The position numbers were made by a program, and so were the translations under genes. From Chloroflexota bacterium (GTDB lineage Bacteria; Chloroflexota; Anaerolineae; CG2-30-64-16): DNA of 55,692 nt. Below, piece after piece: positions 38,805 through 47,122 of this stretch (position 1 is its first letter; each line of letters opens with the position of its first letter). Below the pieces are notes generated by a model that saw only the letters and a program-made list of their open reading frames with translations, was not told the DNA's origin and did no database searches. The stretch spans positions 1 through 55,692 of the forward strand of contig JAPLHB010000066.1 of assembly GCA_026389845.1 (NCBI GenBank), read 5' to 3'.

Positions 38805-39647
38805 TCACCCCGTCACCCATCGCTCCCACTCTCCCTCATCCACCGGAAACGCGTGCTCCGCGGCCGGGAAGCGCCGGGCGGTCACGTCATCGCGGTAGGC
38901 GGCCAGGGCTTGCTCCATCTGCGGGAACAGTTCGGCGTATTTCTTGACGAAGCGCGGGGTGAAGCGTTCGAACATACCGAGCAGATCGTGGAGCACCAAC
39001 ACCTGCCCGTCACAACCCCCGCCCGCGCCGATGCCGACGGTCGGGATCCTCAGCGCCTTAGAGATGCGCTCGGCCACCCGATCGGGAACCATTTCCAGGA
39101 CGATCATGGCGGCGCCGGCATCCTGCAGCGCCAGCGCGTCGTCCAGCAGACGTTGCGCGTCGGCCGCGGTCTTGCCCTGCACGCGATAGCCGCCCAGCTT
39201 GCCCGCCGATTGGGGGGTCAGGCCGATGTGCCCGATCACGATGATGCCGGCGGCGCCGATCGCACGCACGGTGTCGGTCATCTCGCGGCCGCCTTCGAGC
39301 TTGACCGCATCCATGCCGCTTTCCTTGAGGAAGCGTCCCGCGTTGCGGATCGCCTTGGCCCGGTCGGCCTGGTACGACATGAACGGCATGTCGCCGATCA
39401 GATACGCGTACTGGCTGCCGCGGCGCACCGCCCGGCAATGGTGCAGCATCTCGTCCATCGTCACCGGCACGGTGGAATCGTAGCCGAGCACCACCATGCC
39501 GAGCGAATCGCCGACCAGCAGGCAGTCCATGCCCGCCCGGTCGGCCGCCTGCGCGCTGGGGTAGTCATAGGCGGTGACCATGGTGATCGGCTCGCCGCGC
39601 GCTTTCTTTTCGTGCAAAGTCAGAATGGTCATCTTCTTTTGTGTCAT
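38805..39647 (-). CDS. panB: Ketopantoate hydroxymethyltransferase
   Basis: 280 residues, a TIM barrel. Metal and substrate residues are seen in VTAYDYPSAQAADRAGMDCLLVGDSLGMV, read here as MVTAYDYPSA and LLVGDSLGMV, plus VKLEGG, GHIGLTPQS and GIGAGGGCDGQVLV. It adds a hydroxymethyl group from methylene-tetrahydrofolate to 2-oxoisovalerate. It is the first gene of the pan/CoA operon, behind a leader of about 210 bases that ends in a strong terminator hairpin 41 bases before the ATG. Confidence 0.96.
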   Translation of the reverse strand: MTQKKMTILTLHEKKARGEPITMVTAYDYPSAQAADRAGMDCLLVGDSLGMVVLGYDSTVPVTMDEMLHHCRAVRRGSQYAYLIGDMPFMSYQADRAKAIRNAGRFLKESGMDAVKLEGGREMTDTVRAIGAAGIIVIGHIGLTPQSAGKLGGYRVQGKTAADAQRLLDDALALQDAGAAMIVLEMVPDRVAERISKALRIPTVGIGAGGGCDGQVLVLHDLLGMFERFTPRFVKKYAELFPQMEQALAAYRDDVTARRFPAAEHAFPVDEGEWERWVTG

Positions 39648-39855
39648 GGTTGCTCCTCACCCGATGGGACACGGCGTGTTACGGCAACAAAAAAACGCCC
39701 GCCGGCAAGCCGGGGGGCGTAGCAAAGCATACTGAGCACGGGGTAATGTAGCCCGATGCGAGTTCTATGCTGCCGTCTCGGTCGCCACTGCGATCCAAGC
39801 GACTACTGTGTATTACGTCAACTTGTTCGCCGCCCACGATCCGCGGGTCGGCGGC
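39648..39855 (-). promoter_or_regulatory. panB leader RNA, candidate pan-motif riboswitch/attenuator
   Basis: Between the promoter and panB the RNA would start with two hairpins that share GGATCG in their tips: GCCGCC...GGCGGC near the 5' end and GTCGC...GCGAC about 40 bases later. The terminator follows. The pan RNA motif is known from pan gene leaders of Chloroflexota and other phyla, often in tandem. Identity with that motif is inferred from context and could not be tested. Confidence 0.5.
39688..39719 (-). terminator. Intrinsic terminator in the panB leader
   Basis: On the minus strand, CGCCCCCCGGC, loop TT, GCCGGCGGGCG, then seven T. Ten of eleven stem positions pair. It lies inside the 5' leader rather than after a gene, which points to attenuation. 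Confidence 0.88.
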
Positions 39856-39861
39856 AAAAAA

Positions 39862-39890
39862 AGTATAGCACGGTGCGATAAAAGAGTCAA
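39862..39890 (-). promoter_or_regulatory. Promoter of the pan/CoA operon
   Basis: On the minus strand, TTGACT (39885-39890), a 17-base spacer and TATACT (39862-39867). Confidence 0.78.
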
Positions 39891-39946
39891 AAACGGAAAG
39901 CGAGAGCTCGATCTATGCCGGGTTGCTGGTCAACCGGCGCAACCCG

Positions 39947-40183
39947 CCCCTACTTGACCGGACTTACGCAGTCACGAAGCGGAGGCATGCTGAGCGGAAT
40001 CCGGCGGGGTGTGCCGGATGCAGTCGAAGCACGCCGGAGCGCCATGCGTCGTGCGTCATGCGTCATGCCCGCGCTCCTTCGGCTGCGCTCAGGACAGGCC
40101 CTTCGACTGCGTCCCGCCAAACAACAGCGGGCCTCCGCTCAGGGTGCTTCGCCGTGTACTGCGCAACTCCCCTACTTGACCGG
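39947..40183. repeat. Insertion-like element between duplicated gene-end sequences
   Basis: CCCCTACTTGACCGG occurs at 39947-39961 and at 40169-40183; the second copy is the 3' end of the YitT-like gene including its stop. Between them is an inverted repeat of the GCTGAGCGGA/TCCGCTCAG family with CGAAGC and GCTTCG ends (39974-40151). It looks like an element that entered with target duplication. Confidence 0.8.
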
Positions 40184-41104
40184 CCGCGTTCGCGTCAACG
40201 GCTTGAACCCCTCGCCCAGCACCTCGTTGCTGGGACTGATGACCATGAACGCGTCCGGGTCGGCCGCGCTGACCAGCTCGCGCAGGATCGGCACCTGGCG
40301 GCGGTTAACCGCGGTGAAGAGCATGGCCCGCTCCGCGCCGGTGTAGCCGCCCTCACCGCGCAGGATCGTGACCCCGCGGTTCAACTGCTCCATGATGCTC
40401 GCGCACACGGCGTCAGGTTGGCCCGTGACGATGAAGGCGGTGTTGCCGGCGTTGAAGCCCGCTTCCAGAAAATCAATCACCCGCGCCATCACCCAGGTCG
40501 CGATGAGCGCGTAGAGCGCCGGGGCCAGCCCGAAGAAGAATGCGGCCAGAGCCAGGATCGCCACATCCATCGCCAGCAGCGAGCTGGACATCTTGACCCC
40601 GCGAAAATGCTCCAGCAGCTTGGCGGGAATCTCCGTGCCGCCGGATGTGGCGTCGGCGCGAAAAACCAGCCCCATCCCCAGCCCATAAAGCAGCCCGCCG
40701 TAGAGCGTGTAGAGCAGCGGCTCCCCCTGCACCGTCGGCACGTAGGGGCGGAGAAAGTCAATCGCCAGCGATGAGACCGCGGCGGCGAAGATCGTCTTCG
40801 GGCCAAACTGCACGCCGAGCAGTTTCATGCCGAGGATCAGGAACGGCACGTTGAGCGCCAGCAGGGTGATGCCGATCCGCCAGCCCCACAGCCGGTTGGC
40901 AAAGATCGCCAGGGCCGTGAAGCCGCCCGGCACGACGTTGTTGGGGTCGAGGAAGATGTCCACCGACAGCGCCATCAGCAGGCCGCCCAGGACAATCAAC
41001 AGCGCGTGATAGAGCAGCCGCCCGGTCAGGTTGCCCCAGCGGGTGCGCAACAGGACGCGGCGGTTGAAATGGTGGAGCGACGAGAGAGTCAAAAATGCAG
41101 GCAC
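40172..41104 (-). CDS. YitT family membrane protein (DUF161/DUF2179)
   Basis: 310 residues. Five or six membrane segments occupy residues about 35-200 (VLGGLLMALSVDIFLDPNNV, PGGFTALAIFANRLWG, ATSGGTEIPAKLL). A soluble C-terminal DUF2179 domain has GVTILRGEGGYTGAERAMLF and AFMVISPSNEVLGEGF. The function is unknown; the family is widespread. The start is GTG 41104, six bases from a TATACT box, so the mRNA may be leaderless. Confidence 0.92.
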   Translation of the reverse strand: MPAFLTLSSLHHFNRRVLLRTRWGNLTGRLLYHALLIVLGGLLMALSVDIFLDPNNVVPGGFTALAIFANRLWGWRIGITLLALNVPFLILGMKLLGVQFGPKTIFAAAVSSLAIDFLRPYVPTVQGEPLLYTLYGGLLYGLGMGLVFRADATSGGTEIPAKLLEHFRGVKMSSSLLAMDVAILALAAFFFGLAPALYALIATWVMARVIDFLEAGFNAGNTAFIVTGQPDAVCASIMEQLNRGVTILRGEGGYTGAERAMLFTAVNRRQVPILRELVSAADPDAFMVISPSNEVLGEGFKPLTRTRPVK

Positions 41105-41110
41105 GAGGAG

Positions 41111-41140
41111 AGTATATCAGCTTTGAGGGCGCAAGCGCAA
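41111..41140 (-). promoter_or_regulatory. Promoter of the YitT-like gene
   Basis: On the minus strand, TTGCGC (41135-41140), an 18-base spacer and TATACT (41111-41116). Confidence 0.5.
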
Positions 41141-41185
41141 GAAGAGGAGAAGGGCAATTCCAAATGAGGACTGGGGGGGTGAATG

Positions 41186-41341
41186 TCATTCTGAGCGGGT
41201 TGACCCCGAAACTTCCGCAACGGCGCGCATCCAGCGAAGAATCTCCTTGTTGCCACGAGACCCCTTCGACTGCGCTCAGGGCAGGCTCTTCGCTGGATTC
41301 TTGCCGCAGCGCACTTCACGGGGCGACCCGCCCAGGGTGAC
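41186..41341. repeat. Complete family A inverted repeat (A5)
   Basis: The ends GTCATTCTGAGCGGGT and CGACCCGCCCAGGGTGAC, with inner CCAGCGAAGAATC and CTTCGCTGG arms. It separates divergent YitT and phosphoesterase genes. Confidence 0.85.
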
Positions 41342-41414
41342 ATTTTACTTTCGGAATTGCTGAGACGAGAAGGGCACGTTTCTCCCCACGCGACGCCGGT
41401 GGTAAAATGCCGCC

Positions 41415-42278
41415 ATGTTCTCGCTGGCGCTTCTCTCCGACATCCACGGCAACCTGCCGGCCCTCGAGGCGGTCGTGGCCGACATCCGGGCGGCTGCGCC
41501 CGACGCGGTCTACGTGCTCGGCGACATGATCAACGGCTGTCCCTGGTCGGCCGAGGTGGTGGAGCTGTTGGCCGCGCTCGGCTGGCCGATGCTGCTGGGC
41601 AACCACGATGACGCGGTGTTGCAGCTCGGCACCCCGCGCATGGAGCCGCGCTACGCCCACCGCAGCCGCTATGCCGCGTTGTGGTGGACGCGCGAGCATC
41701 TGTCCGAGCAGGCAGCAGCGCTCCTGGAGGCGCTGCCCCAGGAGTTCCCGCTGACCTTCGATGCCGCGCCGCCGTTGCGGCTGTTCCACGGGCTGCCGGG
41801 CGACTTCTTCGCCGGCTTCCGCCCCGATTCGCCCGAGGCCTGGGCCAGCCGCAAGCTGGCGGCGGTCTCCGAGAGCACGGTCGCAGGCGGCCATACCCAC
41901 GTGCCGATGGCCCGCCCCATCGGCCGGTGGCTGGTGATCAACAGCGGCGCGGTCGGCGCGCCCTACGATGGCGACACGCGGGCCAGTTGGGCGCTGGTGC
42001 GCGGCGACGCGGCCGGCTGGCGCGCGGAAATCCGCCGCGTGGACTACAACCTGGCGGCCGTGGCCGAAGGCTACCGGAGATCGGGCCTGCTGGCAGAAGG
42101 GGGCGCGATGGGCGAGATGTTCTACCGCTCGGTGCTCAGCGGGCTGCCCTGGGTGGCCGACTTCGCCTGGTGGGTCAGGAATCAGCCCGCCGAGGCGTTG
42201 ACCGACATGCGCGAGGCGCTGCGCCGCTACGACACCATGCACGGGCCGGGGCGTTGGGCGTTTCCGTATGTGGCGTAG
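41415..42278 (+). CDS. Metallophosphoesterase (YfcE/calcineurin-like)
   Basis: 287 residues. The dimetal site is formed by LSDIHGN (Asp9, His11), VLGDMIN, LLGNHDD, FHGLPG and GGHTHVP. It probably hydrolyses a phosphodiester or phosphomonoester in the cytosol. The ATG is preceded by TAAAAT six bases upstream (41403-41408) and no ribosome-binding site, so a leaderless transcript is possible. The C-terminal 80 residues (ALTDMREALRRYDTMHGPGR) extend beyond the core. Confidence 0.88.
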   Translation: MFSLALLSDIHGNLPALEAVVADIRAAAPDAVYVLGDMINGCPWSAEVVELLAALGWPMLLGNHDDAVLQLGTPRMEPRYAHRSRYAALWWTREHLSEQAAALLEALPQEFPLTFDAAPPLRLFHGLPGDFFAGFRPDSPEAWASRKLAAVSESTVAGGHTHVPMARPIGRWLVINSGAVGAPYDGDTRASWALVRGDAAGWRAEIRRVDYNLAAVAEGYRRSGLLAEGGAMGEMFYRSVLSGLPWVADFAWWVRNQPAEALTDMREALRRYDTMHGPGRWAFPYVA

Positions 42279-42292
42279 GCGCGGGGCATCTG

Positions 42293-42301
42293 TGGTATAA
42301 T
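42293..42301 (+). promoter_or_regulatory. Extended -10 promoter element
   Basis: TGGTATAAT, an extended -10 with no clear -35. Transcription would run through the inverted repeat at 42323-42489 to the gene at 42511. Confidence 0.5.
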
Positions 42302-42322
42302 TGGCTTTGGCAGACTCATGCC

Positions 42323-42489
42323 GTAACCGTTCTACCTATGCCGAAGTGCAAGCGTCCTGAGCGGAGCGTTTTTGCGGAGCGTAGTCGAAGGATGCGACCT
42401 TGTGCGATGCCCGCTCCGCATCCTTCGACTGCGTCCGGCACACTTCGCCGGACTCCGCTCAGGATGCTCCGTTAGGCCTGAACGGTTAC
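42323..42489. repeat. Nested inverted repeat, TGAGCGGA/TCCGCTCA family
   Basis: The outer arms GTAACCGTTC (42323-42332) and GAACGGTTAC (42480-42489) enclose CCTGAGCGGAGCG...CGCTCAGGA and GTCGAAGGATGCG/CGCATCCTTCGAC arms. As a leader RNA it would form a long hairpin before the next gene. Confidence 0.85.
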
Positions 42490-42510
42490 CTCATAACATA
42501 GGAGCGTGTG

Positions 42511-42918
42511 ATGGCCTTTTTCGAGGGATTGGTATTCACCGAGGACGGCACCGAGGCGCCGGTGACCTGCGTTGGCGCGGACTCGTTCTACGTGATAGAC
42601 GATCAGGGTTTCCACCGGCACGTGGACGCGCGGGAAGTTGACCGTGTGGTGCTGAGCCAGTTCGCCGAGCAACTCTCGGAGCACCGCGAGGAGGCCGCCG
42701 AGGCGATGCTCAAGCTGATGGGCCAGGACGACCTGTTCGCCAAGGCAATGGTGGATGCTCAACTGAAGAACATCAACCTGGACGAGGTGGTGAGCCATTC
42801 ATTGCCGCCCGAAGCGCGCCAATGGTTGGGGATGATGGGCTTCCGGGTGGTCATCAATCTGCACGGCGAGGTGGTGCACGTGGACATGCCCGCGGCGACG
42901 GGATGGGATGAGGAATGA
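42511..42918 (+). CDS. Conserved hypothetical protein
   Basis: 135 residues, ATG after AGGAGCG. It has an N-terminal beta-rich part (EAPVTCVGADSFYVIDDQGF), a helical acidic middle (QFAEQLSEHREEAAEAMLKL) and a C-terminal strand pair (GFRVVINLHGEVVHVDMP). No family is recognised. It is acidic and soluble. GCAAACT repeats follow its stop. Confidence 0.75.
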   Translation: MAFFEGLVFTEDGTEAPVTCVGADSFYVIDDQGFHRHVDAREVDRVVLSQFAEQLSEHREEAAEAMLKLMGQDDLFAKAMVDAQLKNINLDEVVSHSLPPEARQWLGMMGFRVVINLHGEVVHVDMPAATGWDEE

Positions 42919-42996
42919 GGCGAATCGGCAAACTGCAAACTGCAAATCAGGGGAACGGTAGGCGCTTGGTCTGAAAAATGTCCCTTGGCTCCGGAT

Positions 42997-43049
42997 TAGA
43001 GGCTTCAGCCGGTTTCTGCCGTCGCCCAGCAGACCGGCTAAAGCCTCTA
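42997..43049. repeat. Inverted repeat TAGAGGCTT...AAGCCTCTA
   Basis: TAGAGGCTTCAGCCGGT (42997-43013) and ACCGGCTAAAGCCTCTA (43033-43049) pair with one mismatch. It is a likely terminator-like palindrome of the preceding gene. Confidence 0.75.
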
Positions 43050-43081
43050 GTCCAGTCGGGCGCTTTTTACCCGCAGGGGCC

Positions 43082-43309
43082 GTGGCGCCGGCCGTGGCAT
43101 GGGAAACTGTCTTGAAAAATCTTCGTAATCGTTTGGCCGCGGTGTGGGAGCGGGGGTGCGGGATTCTCACGATCCTCCTCATCACGCTGCCGCTGTGGGT
43201 GATGACCCTCGCCTTCCGCGGGCCGCTCTTCGCCATCGGCGCGCTGGCGGTGCTGTTCGCTGTGGTGATTGGGTTCGGCGCAATCGGTCGGTGGCTGAAC
43301 GGTGAATAG
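43082..43309 (+). CDS. Small membrane protein, hypothetical
   Basis: 75 residues from GTG 43082 (internal GTG or TTG starts are possible). It has two hydrophobic segments, GILTILLITLPLWVMTLAF and FAIGALAVLFAVVIGFGAI. There is no clear ribosome-binding site, so the exact start and even expression are uncertain. Confidence 0.5.
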   Translation: MAPAVAWETVLKNLRNRLAAVWERGCGILTILLITLPLWVMTLAFRGPLFAIGALAVLFAVVIGFGAIGRWLNGE

Positions 43310-43403
43310 GCCCCGGCGTTCAGGCTGGGGTGTCCCGCGACCCCAAAAGCTTACCTGAATACCCATAGCTTCCAGCGTCCAGCTTCCAGCTTCCAGCTTC
43401 CAG

Positions 43404-44246
43404 CTAAAACAGCACCCCCGCCAGCTTATTCCGATACTCCCGCGTCAGCGGATCGGCCTCGCCCAACAGATCGAACAGCGCCAACATGAGCACGCGCGGC
43501 TCGCCGTTGCGATAGCGCTTGTCGCGCCGGAGGACGGCCAGCAGCTCGTCCAGCGCGGCGGTGAGGTCGTTCTCACGCAGCAGCCGGCCAGCGCGGAAGA
43601 ACCGGGCGTCGAGGCTGTCGGCGCCCAGGACGTCTTCCACCGACTGGGCCGCCACCAGGTAACGCGCCAGCGGCCGGAGCTTCTCGACCGCGGCGACTTC
43701 GGGGCCATCGCCCACGCTGTCGAGAGCACGCTCGGCGTCCTGACCCTTGCCCTGGGCCAGCAGCGCCTTCGCCAGCCCCAGGCTGACGGCGGGCTGGCTG
43801 CCCTTTTGGGCCAACACGCGGCGATAGAACGTCTCCGCCTCGGCCCAGCGGTGCGCGGCCATCAGCTTCGCCGCATCGTCGCCGGCCGCGGGGGCCGCGG
43901 CGCCGGCAGGGACGAGCTTCTGCAGGAATTGTCGGACGGCCGGCTCCGGCTGTGCGCCGACGAATTCGGCCACGACCTTGCCGTCGCGGAACGCCTTGAC
44001 CGCGGGAATGCCCTGGATGCCGAGGCGCATCGCCAGTCGCTGGTTTTCGTCGGAATTGACCTTCGCCAGCACCCACGCGCCGTTCCCCTCACCTGCCAGC
44101 TTCTCCAGGATCGGGCCAAGCATCCGGCACGGCCCGCACCACGGCGCCCAAAAGTCCACCACCACCGGCAGTTGCCGGGAGCGAGCGATGACTTCGGTCT
44201 CGAAGGTGGCTTCGGAGACGTTAATGACTTGTTGTGATTGACTCAT
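43404..44246 (-). CDS. Thioredoxin-TPR co-chaperone (CnoX/YbbN-like)
   Basis: 280 residues. The thioredoxin domain has WAPWCGPCRMLGP (Cys37, Cys40) and IQGIPAVKAFRDG; the C-terminal half consists of TPR-like helices (HRWAEAETFYRRVLAQ, LTAALDELLAVLRRD). CnoX holds and protects proteins under oxidative stress and passes them to GroEL; E. coli CnoX lacks the second Cys, whereas this one keeps CGPC and may be redox-active. After its TAG stop the spacer is a CTGGAAG tandem repeat. Confidence 0.92.
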   Translation of the reverse strand: MSQSQQVINVSEATFETEVIARSRQLPVVVDFWAPWCGPCRMLGPILEKLAGEGNGAWVLAKVNSDENQRLAMRLGIQGIPAVKAFRDGKVVAEFVGAQPEPAVRQFLQKLVPAGAAAPAAGDDAAKLMAAHRWAEAETFYRRVLAQKGSQPAVSLGLAKALLAQGKGQDAERALDSVGDGPEVAAVEKLRPLARYLVAAQSVEDVLGADSLDARFFRAGRLLRENDLTAALDELLAVLRRDKRYRNGEPRVLMLALFDLLGEADPLTREYRNKLAGVLF

Positions 44247-44302
44247 TTTCGCTTGACCTCAAACCATTCGGTTTCCGATTCGGATAGCTCATTACCGACA
44301 CG

Positions 44303-44376
44303 CGTAGCATAGCCCCTTGTGGGCGTCCTGGCGGGCATAGCAGCGTTGTCGGCGGGCACAAGGCCCTTATGCTACG
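44303..44376. repeat. Inverted repeat CGTAGCATA...TATGCTACG
   Basis: The outer 9-bp arms are at 44303-44311 and 44368-44376, with inner CCTTGTG and CACAAGG. It lies between the thioredoxin gene start and the stop of the next minus-strand gene. Confidence 0.75.
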
Positions 44377-44379
44377 GCG

Positions 44380-45072
44380 CTATGTCAGGTGGTGAGATTC
44401 GACAGCGGCATCGGCCTCTTCGTCAGCCAATTCCGACCACTCTTCAGGTGGCGGCCCGAGCTGCGTCAAATAATGGAAGTTGTCCGGGCCGGCGGCACGC
44501 GATAGCTGCCGCATGATCGCGTCCACGTTATCGTACGGACCGGAAATGTAGAACGGCTTGCCGTCCTTGCCAAACGTCACCTGGCCGGTACGCGGGTGCT
44601 GTTCAGGTGGATCAAGCACCTGCTGCGCCAGCTTGAAATCGGAATGCGGGCGGAACCCGAACTGGGCCGCGTACTCGATGCCTCCGTAAACCAACTCGTG
44701 CGCCAGGTCGGCCGAGATCGCGAGCGGCACGCCGCCGGGGATAAGCTTCGGCAGGTACTCGTTGTAGAAACGGACGGATGGGACGTCGGGCCGCGCGAAG
44801 GCATCCTTGACTCCCAGGCAGTAGGTGTCCACCAGACAGTCGCCGAACACCAGCAGGCCATCCGGCTGGCGACGCGCCAGGATGACGACTGCCAGGCCGC
44901 TCTCGGCCCAGTTCGGCTGGGTCCAGCAGCCCTCGATCGGGTAATTGCGCGCCTGGTGGAGAACAGCGAACGCAAGGCTCGTTGCGGCGCTGTGGGATGC
45001 CTTCTGGGTCGCCCTGCGCTCCGTGCGCCTGGCAAGCGCCTTTTCTTGTTTCTTCTTGTCACCCTTCTTCAT
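44380..45072 (-). CDS. Conserved hypothetical protein
   Basis: 230 residues from ATG 45072 after GGAG. A basic Lys/Arg-rich start (MKKGDKKKQEKALARRTERR) is followed by a globular part with YPIEGCWTQPNWAESGLAVV, LVFGDCLVDTYCLGVKDAF and YGGIEYAAQFGF. I have the impression of a family found next to SEC-C-type proteins in other bacteria, but I cannot name a function. It has no signal peptide. Confidence 0.72.
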   Translation of the reverse strand: MKKGDKKKQEKALARRTERRATQKASHSAATSLAFAVLHQARNYPIEGCWTQPNWAESGLAVVILARRQPDGLLVFGDCLVDTYCLGVKDAFARPDVPSVRFYNEYLPKLIPGGVPLAISADLAHELVYGGIEYAAQFGFRPHSDFKLAQQVLDPPEQHPRTGQVTFGKDGKPFYISGPYDNVDAIMRQLSRAAGPDNFHYLTQLGPPPEEWSELADEEADAAVESHHLT

Positions 45073-45690
45073 AAGCGTCACTCCGGTTTGATGCACAGGT
45101 AAGGCAAAAGGCTACACCGACATACGTGGGTCAGCGGTCCGACGCCGCCGACGGACTCATGTGGCCGGTCTATGGGATCATCTTCATTGACGACCTGCGG
45201 CCGCGCGGAGAACGAATGGAGGAGTAGCAACAAAAAAGGCAGAGACGGGCCCCCTCGCGGGGTCCCATCAAAGCCTCCATGCACTATCCTACCCGATCTC
45301 TCGCCATTTGTCAAGACCCAATTTCCACCACAATCGCGGGCGCGCCGTCGCCCTCCCCCCTGCCGCAGCGGGGGGGGGACCGAGGGGGGAGCCTCCCTGA
45401 TTCCTGCCCCCCGGCGCCACCCATGACCACCACCATCGCCGCCATGCAACCCGACCCACGCATCCGCACCACCCAACTGACCGAGCTTGTCGCCACCCAC
45501 CGCGACGTCGCCCTCGCGTTGTAGGGGTGGTGTATGAGAAGTGCCGGGTACGCCCGTCATCGCCCCAAGGAAACATGCGCAATGGGCAGGTTCGTCATAT
45601 TACCACCGAGATGACTTTCGGCACTGTGCAAAATGACTGGGTTCCCATAGAATAGGGGCAAGATCAAGTTGATCGAAATACCCATCCGTT
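45073..45690. other. Non-coding stretch with possible stubs
   Basis: No convincing gene. 45159-45228 encodes MWPVYGIIFIDDLRPRGERM and stops, possibly a gene tail. 45423-45524 encodes MTTTIAAMQPDPRIRTTQLT and ends LVATHRDVALAL. G- and C-runs at 45354-45390 (CCCCCCTGCC...GGGGGGGGG) could form a hairpin. None of these is supported by a ribosome-binding site. Confidence 0.5.
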
Positions 45691-45709
45691 ACACAACTTG
45701 GAGGTCAAA

Positions 45710-47041
45710 GTGAATCGCAAAACTCGTCTCTTCACCCTGCTGACCCTGTTCGTCTTGGGCCTGTTCACCCTCGTCCCGCTGACGTCGGCCTATGATGGCC
45801 GCGGTGGCGAGACAGTCGTGGTCGGCAAGAATGAGGTCATCAATGATGATCTCTTCGTGGGCGGCACCACAGTGACCGTGGATGGCACGGTCAATGGTGA
45901 CCTGATCGCGGGGGGCCAAACCGTGATCATCAATGGCAAGGTCACCGGCAACGTGATCGCGGTCGGCTCGAGCGTCACCGTGAACGGTGAGGTAGGCCAT
46001 GATGTCGTTGCCGCGGGCGCCGCAGTGACGATTGGACCCAACGCACGGATCAGCCACAATGCTTACGCGGCGGGCGCCAGCGTGGAGAGCCAGGCACGCA
46101 GCCTGATCGGCGGCTCGCTGTTCATCGGCGCCGGTCAGGGCCTGGTTTCGGGACAGATTACCAATGATCTGCTCGTGGGCGCCGGGCGCCTGCGCCTGGA
46201 AAACGCGGTGGGGCGCAACGCGAAGATCGCCGTTGACACCTCGAAGAACAGTGCTTCGTCCAGGTACATGTACGGCCCGAACATGCCGCCTATGCCCTCC
46301 GTCCAGGCTGGTTTGACCTTTGGCACTGAAGCACACGTTGCCGGCAGTCTGGAATACGTCAGCCGCGAGACGATCGAGGGCGCCACCCGTGTATCCTCTC
46401 AGGTCACGCATACCCTGCCAGCCCAGGATCAACAGCTATCCCAGGAACTGGCGCAACAGCACAGCACTTCGTCTTATGTGTTCGACGCACTGCGCCGCCT
46501 GATCGCCCTCCTGCTGGTGGGCCTGCTCATCGCCTGGCTGGCGCCCCGCTGGATCACCGCCCCGGCCGAAAAGCTACTGTCACGCCCGCTGCCCAGCCTG
46601 GGGCTTGGTTTGGTCGGCCTGGTCGCCGTTCCGCTCAGTTGGTTGGTGGCGCTCGGCGTGATCATCGTGATCGCGGTTCTCTTCGGGCTGTTGAGCCTGG
46701 GCGCCCTGACGGGCCTGACCCTGTTGGCTGGTTTGCCCGCCCTGGGCCTGGCTTTCGTCGCCATCCTGTTCATCCTGTGCTACCTGTGCCAGGCGATCGT
46801 CGCTTACCTGGGTGGGCGCTGGATCCTCAGCCGCATCCGCCCGGAGTGGAACAGCAAGCTCTACGCACCGCTGCTGATGGGCCTGCTCATCCTGGGCCTA
46901 CTCATCGCCGTGCCAGTCGCCGGTGGCCTGCTCCAATTCCTGATCATCCTGGCTGGCCTGGGCGCCATCGCCCTGGTGGTCTTCCGGGGCCGCCCGGCGC
47001 TCCAAACGCCCGCTGAAGTTCCCGCGACCGTTCAGGCGTAA
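45710..47041 (+). CDS. Bactofilin-like polymer-forming domain with membrane segments
   Basis: 443 residues from GTG 45710, chosen for GGAGG six bases upstream. A signal peptide (residues about 8-28, ending TSAY) is followed by a right-handed beta-helix with short repeats such as VDGTVNGDLIAGGQTVIING and KVTGNVIAVGSSVTVNGEV, as in bactofilins (DUF583). From about residue 255, four to five membrane segments follow, with Leu-rich stretches (LLVGLLIAWLAPRW). It probably forms a surface or membrane-attached scaffold. It is followed by a two-component system that might sense envelope state, an inference from order only. Confidence 0.88.
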   Translation: MNRKTRLFTLLTLFVLGLFTLVPLTSAYDGRGGETVVVGKNEVINDDLFVGGTTVTVDGTVNGDLIAGGQTVIINGKVTGNVIAVGSSVTVNGEVGHDVVAAGAAVTIGPNARISHNAYAAGASVESQARSLIGGSLFIGAGQGLVSGQITNDLLVGAGRLRLENAVGRNAKIAVDTSKNSASSRYMYGPNMPPMPSVQAGLTFGTEAHVAGSLEYVSRETIEGATRVSSQVTHTLPAQDQQLSQELAQQHSTSSYVFDALRRLIALLLVGLLIAWLAPRWITAPAEKLLSRPLPSLGLGLVGLVAVPLSWLVALGVIIVIAVLFGLLSLGALTGLTLLAGLPALGLAFVAILFILCYLCQAIVAYLGGRWILSRIRPEWNSKLYAPLLMGLLILGLLIAVPVAGGLLQFLIILAGLGAIALVVFRGRPALQTPAEVPATVQA

Positions 47042-47107
47042 TCCTGGAGAACATCGCAATCAGGTGGCGGTTGTGCGCAAGCGCAATCACCACCTGGCTG
47101 CATTTTG

Positions 47108-47116
47108 TGGTATAGT
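47108..47116 (+). promoter_or_regulatory. Extended -10 promoter of the two-component system
   Basis: TGGTATAGT with no convincing -35. The kinase ATG lies six bases downstream, so the mRNA would start at the start codon. Confidence 0.55.
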
Positions 47117-47122
47117 AGGCCT

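Noticed and set aside
42440..42500. CCGTTAGGC followed by CATAACA taken as another attC
   Set aside because: The surrounding arms belong to a long TGAGCGGA inverted repeat with outer GTAACCGTTC arms; there is no L box with an extrahelical base.
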